DNA of 41,050 bases, taken from positions 1 through 41,050 of the forward strand of contig JALHOS010000015.1 of NCBI GenBank assembly GCA_022842905.1, written 5' to 3'. This document shows positions 40,702 through 41,050 of this stretch, in pieces. Below the pieces are notes generated by a model, which was not told the DNA's origin, ran no database searches, and saw only the letters and a program-made list of their open reading frames with translations. The DNA is from Myxococcaceae bacterium (GTDB taxonomy: Bacteria; Myxococcota; Myxococcia; Myxococcales; Myxococcaceae). Made by a program: the position numbers and the translations under genes. Each line of letters begins with the position of its first letter. Within the stretch, counting starts at the first letter, position 1.

Positions 40702-41050
40702 TCAGGTGTCGCGGCCCGGCATCGTCGTGGGCGGGGTATGGCGATCGAACGTCGCGTCCTCGGGAGGCACGTAGCCGTGCACCAGCTGGCCCAACCAGAA
40801 GTGCTCCGTCGTCTCGAGCATGGGCGCGACGTCGGCGAAGGGGACGGCGTCGCCCTGCTCGACGGTGAGCGCGGAGGCCTCCGCTGCGCTGCCCCCGTCA
40901 TCGAGCACTTCGTCGTCGGACAGCTCGGCGGAGTCCTCCGCACGGAACGGCGGCAGCGGCGAGGGCCTGGCGGGGCTCGCTTCGGGCGCCGCTTCTGGGC
41001 TCAGGACGGGGACCGGGCGCCCGAACGCAGCCGGGAGCGCTGGACCGGTG
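40702..41050 (-). CDS. Acidic, Pro/Ala-rich protein, C-terminal part only (runs off right edge)
   Basis: The frame is open from the right edge to a stop at 40702, about 116 residues. The visible part starts in Pro/Ala-rich sequence (PEAAPEASPARPSPLPPF), passes an acidic stretch (EDSAELSDDEVLDDGG) and ends with HFWLGQLVHGYVPPEDATFD. No family is recognised. It is on the same strand as the AglZ-like gene, 138 bases upstream. Because the start is outside the window, neither length nor function can be judged. Confidence 0.6.
   Translation of the reverse strand, partial: TGPALPAAFGRPVPVLSPEAAPEASPARPSPLPPFRAEDSAELSDDEVLDDGGSAAEASALTVEQGDAVPFADVAPMLETTEHFWLGQLVHGYVPPEDATFDRHTPPTTMPGRDT

Overview
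The window is very GC-rich chromosomal DNA from a myxobacterium (Myxococcota). Several signals point there: many lipoproteins with Asp-Ala-Gly (DAG) or Gly-Ala-rich linkers behind the lipobox, an AglZ/FrzS-type protein made of a pseudo-receiver plus a very long coiled coil, an IgGFc-binding-like surface lipoprotein, and paired DUF1588-type/DUF1501 exported proteins. Codon use and base composition look uniform. I see no phage, IS element or CRISPR.

Layout. 1-4.0 kb: an edge-truncated Gly-rich lipoprotein, a TPR lipoprotein, a small divergent lipoprotein, and a PEP-synthase-like protein whose domains are in permuted order. 4.0-7.9 kb: a membrane-anchored metallophosphoesterase and an AmpG-like transporter on the minus strand, then an EVE-domain protein overlapping a DAG lipoprotein on the plus strand. 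7.9-16.4 kb, all minus strand: a stand-alone receiver, fhs (formate-tetrahydrofolate ligase), a partial complex I set (nuoC-nuoD-nuoG-nuoH-nuoI) and a small lipoprotein. 16.5-19.8 kb: an uncharacterised soluble protein and an overlapping pair made of a CsgG/TolB-like membrane protein and a DAG-repeat lipoprotein. 19.8-21.3 kb: a low-information stretch, one unknown gene, a decayed copy of the preceding lipoprotein's 3' end, and tRNA-Glu and tRNA-Lys on the minus strand. 21.3-21.9 kb: a lipoprotein with two Ig-like domains. 22.0-30.2 kb: two tandem copies of a two-gene module (di-haem-motif lipoprotein plus Tat-exported DUF1501 protein), with greB overlapping the end of the second copy. 30.3-36.6 kb: a MoxR-type ATPase on the minus strand, then a tiny membrane protein, a beta-propeller-like lipoprotein and an IgGFc-binding-like lipoprotein. 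36.6-41.05 kb: an AglZ-like gliding-motility protein and an edge-truncated acidic/Pro-rich protein, both minus strand.

How the genes fit together. The recognisable metabolism is respiratory complex I and one-carbon folate metabolism. The complex I set lacks nuoA, B, E, F and J-N, so the other subunits must be encoded elsewhere or be absent. Much of the rest is envelope and surface biology: at least ten predicted lipoproteins, two Tat substrates, a membrane phosphoesterase and a likely muropeptide permease. The most system-like and least understood element is the duplicated haem-lipoprotein/DUF1501 module. The two DUF1501 copies differ at a conserved motif residue, which suggests divergence after duplication. 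Product names come from motif reading alone; no database search was possible.
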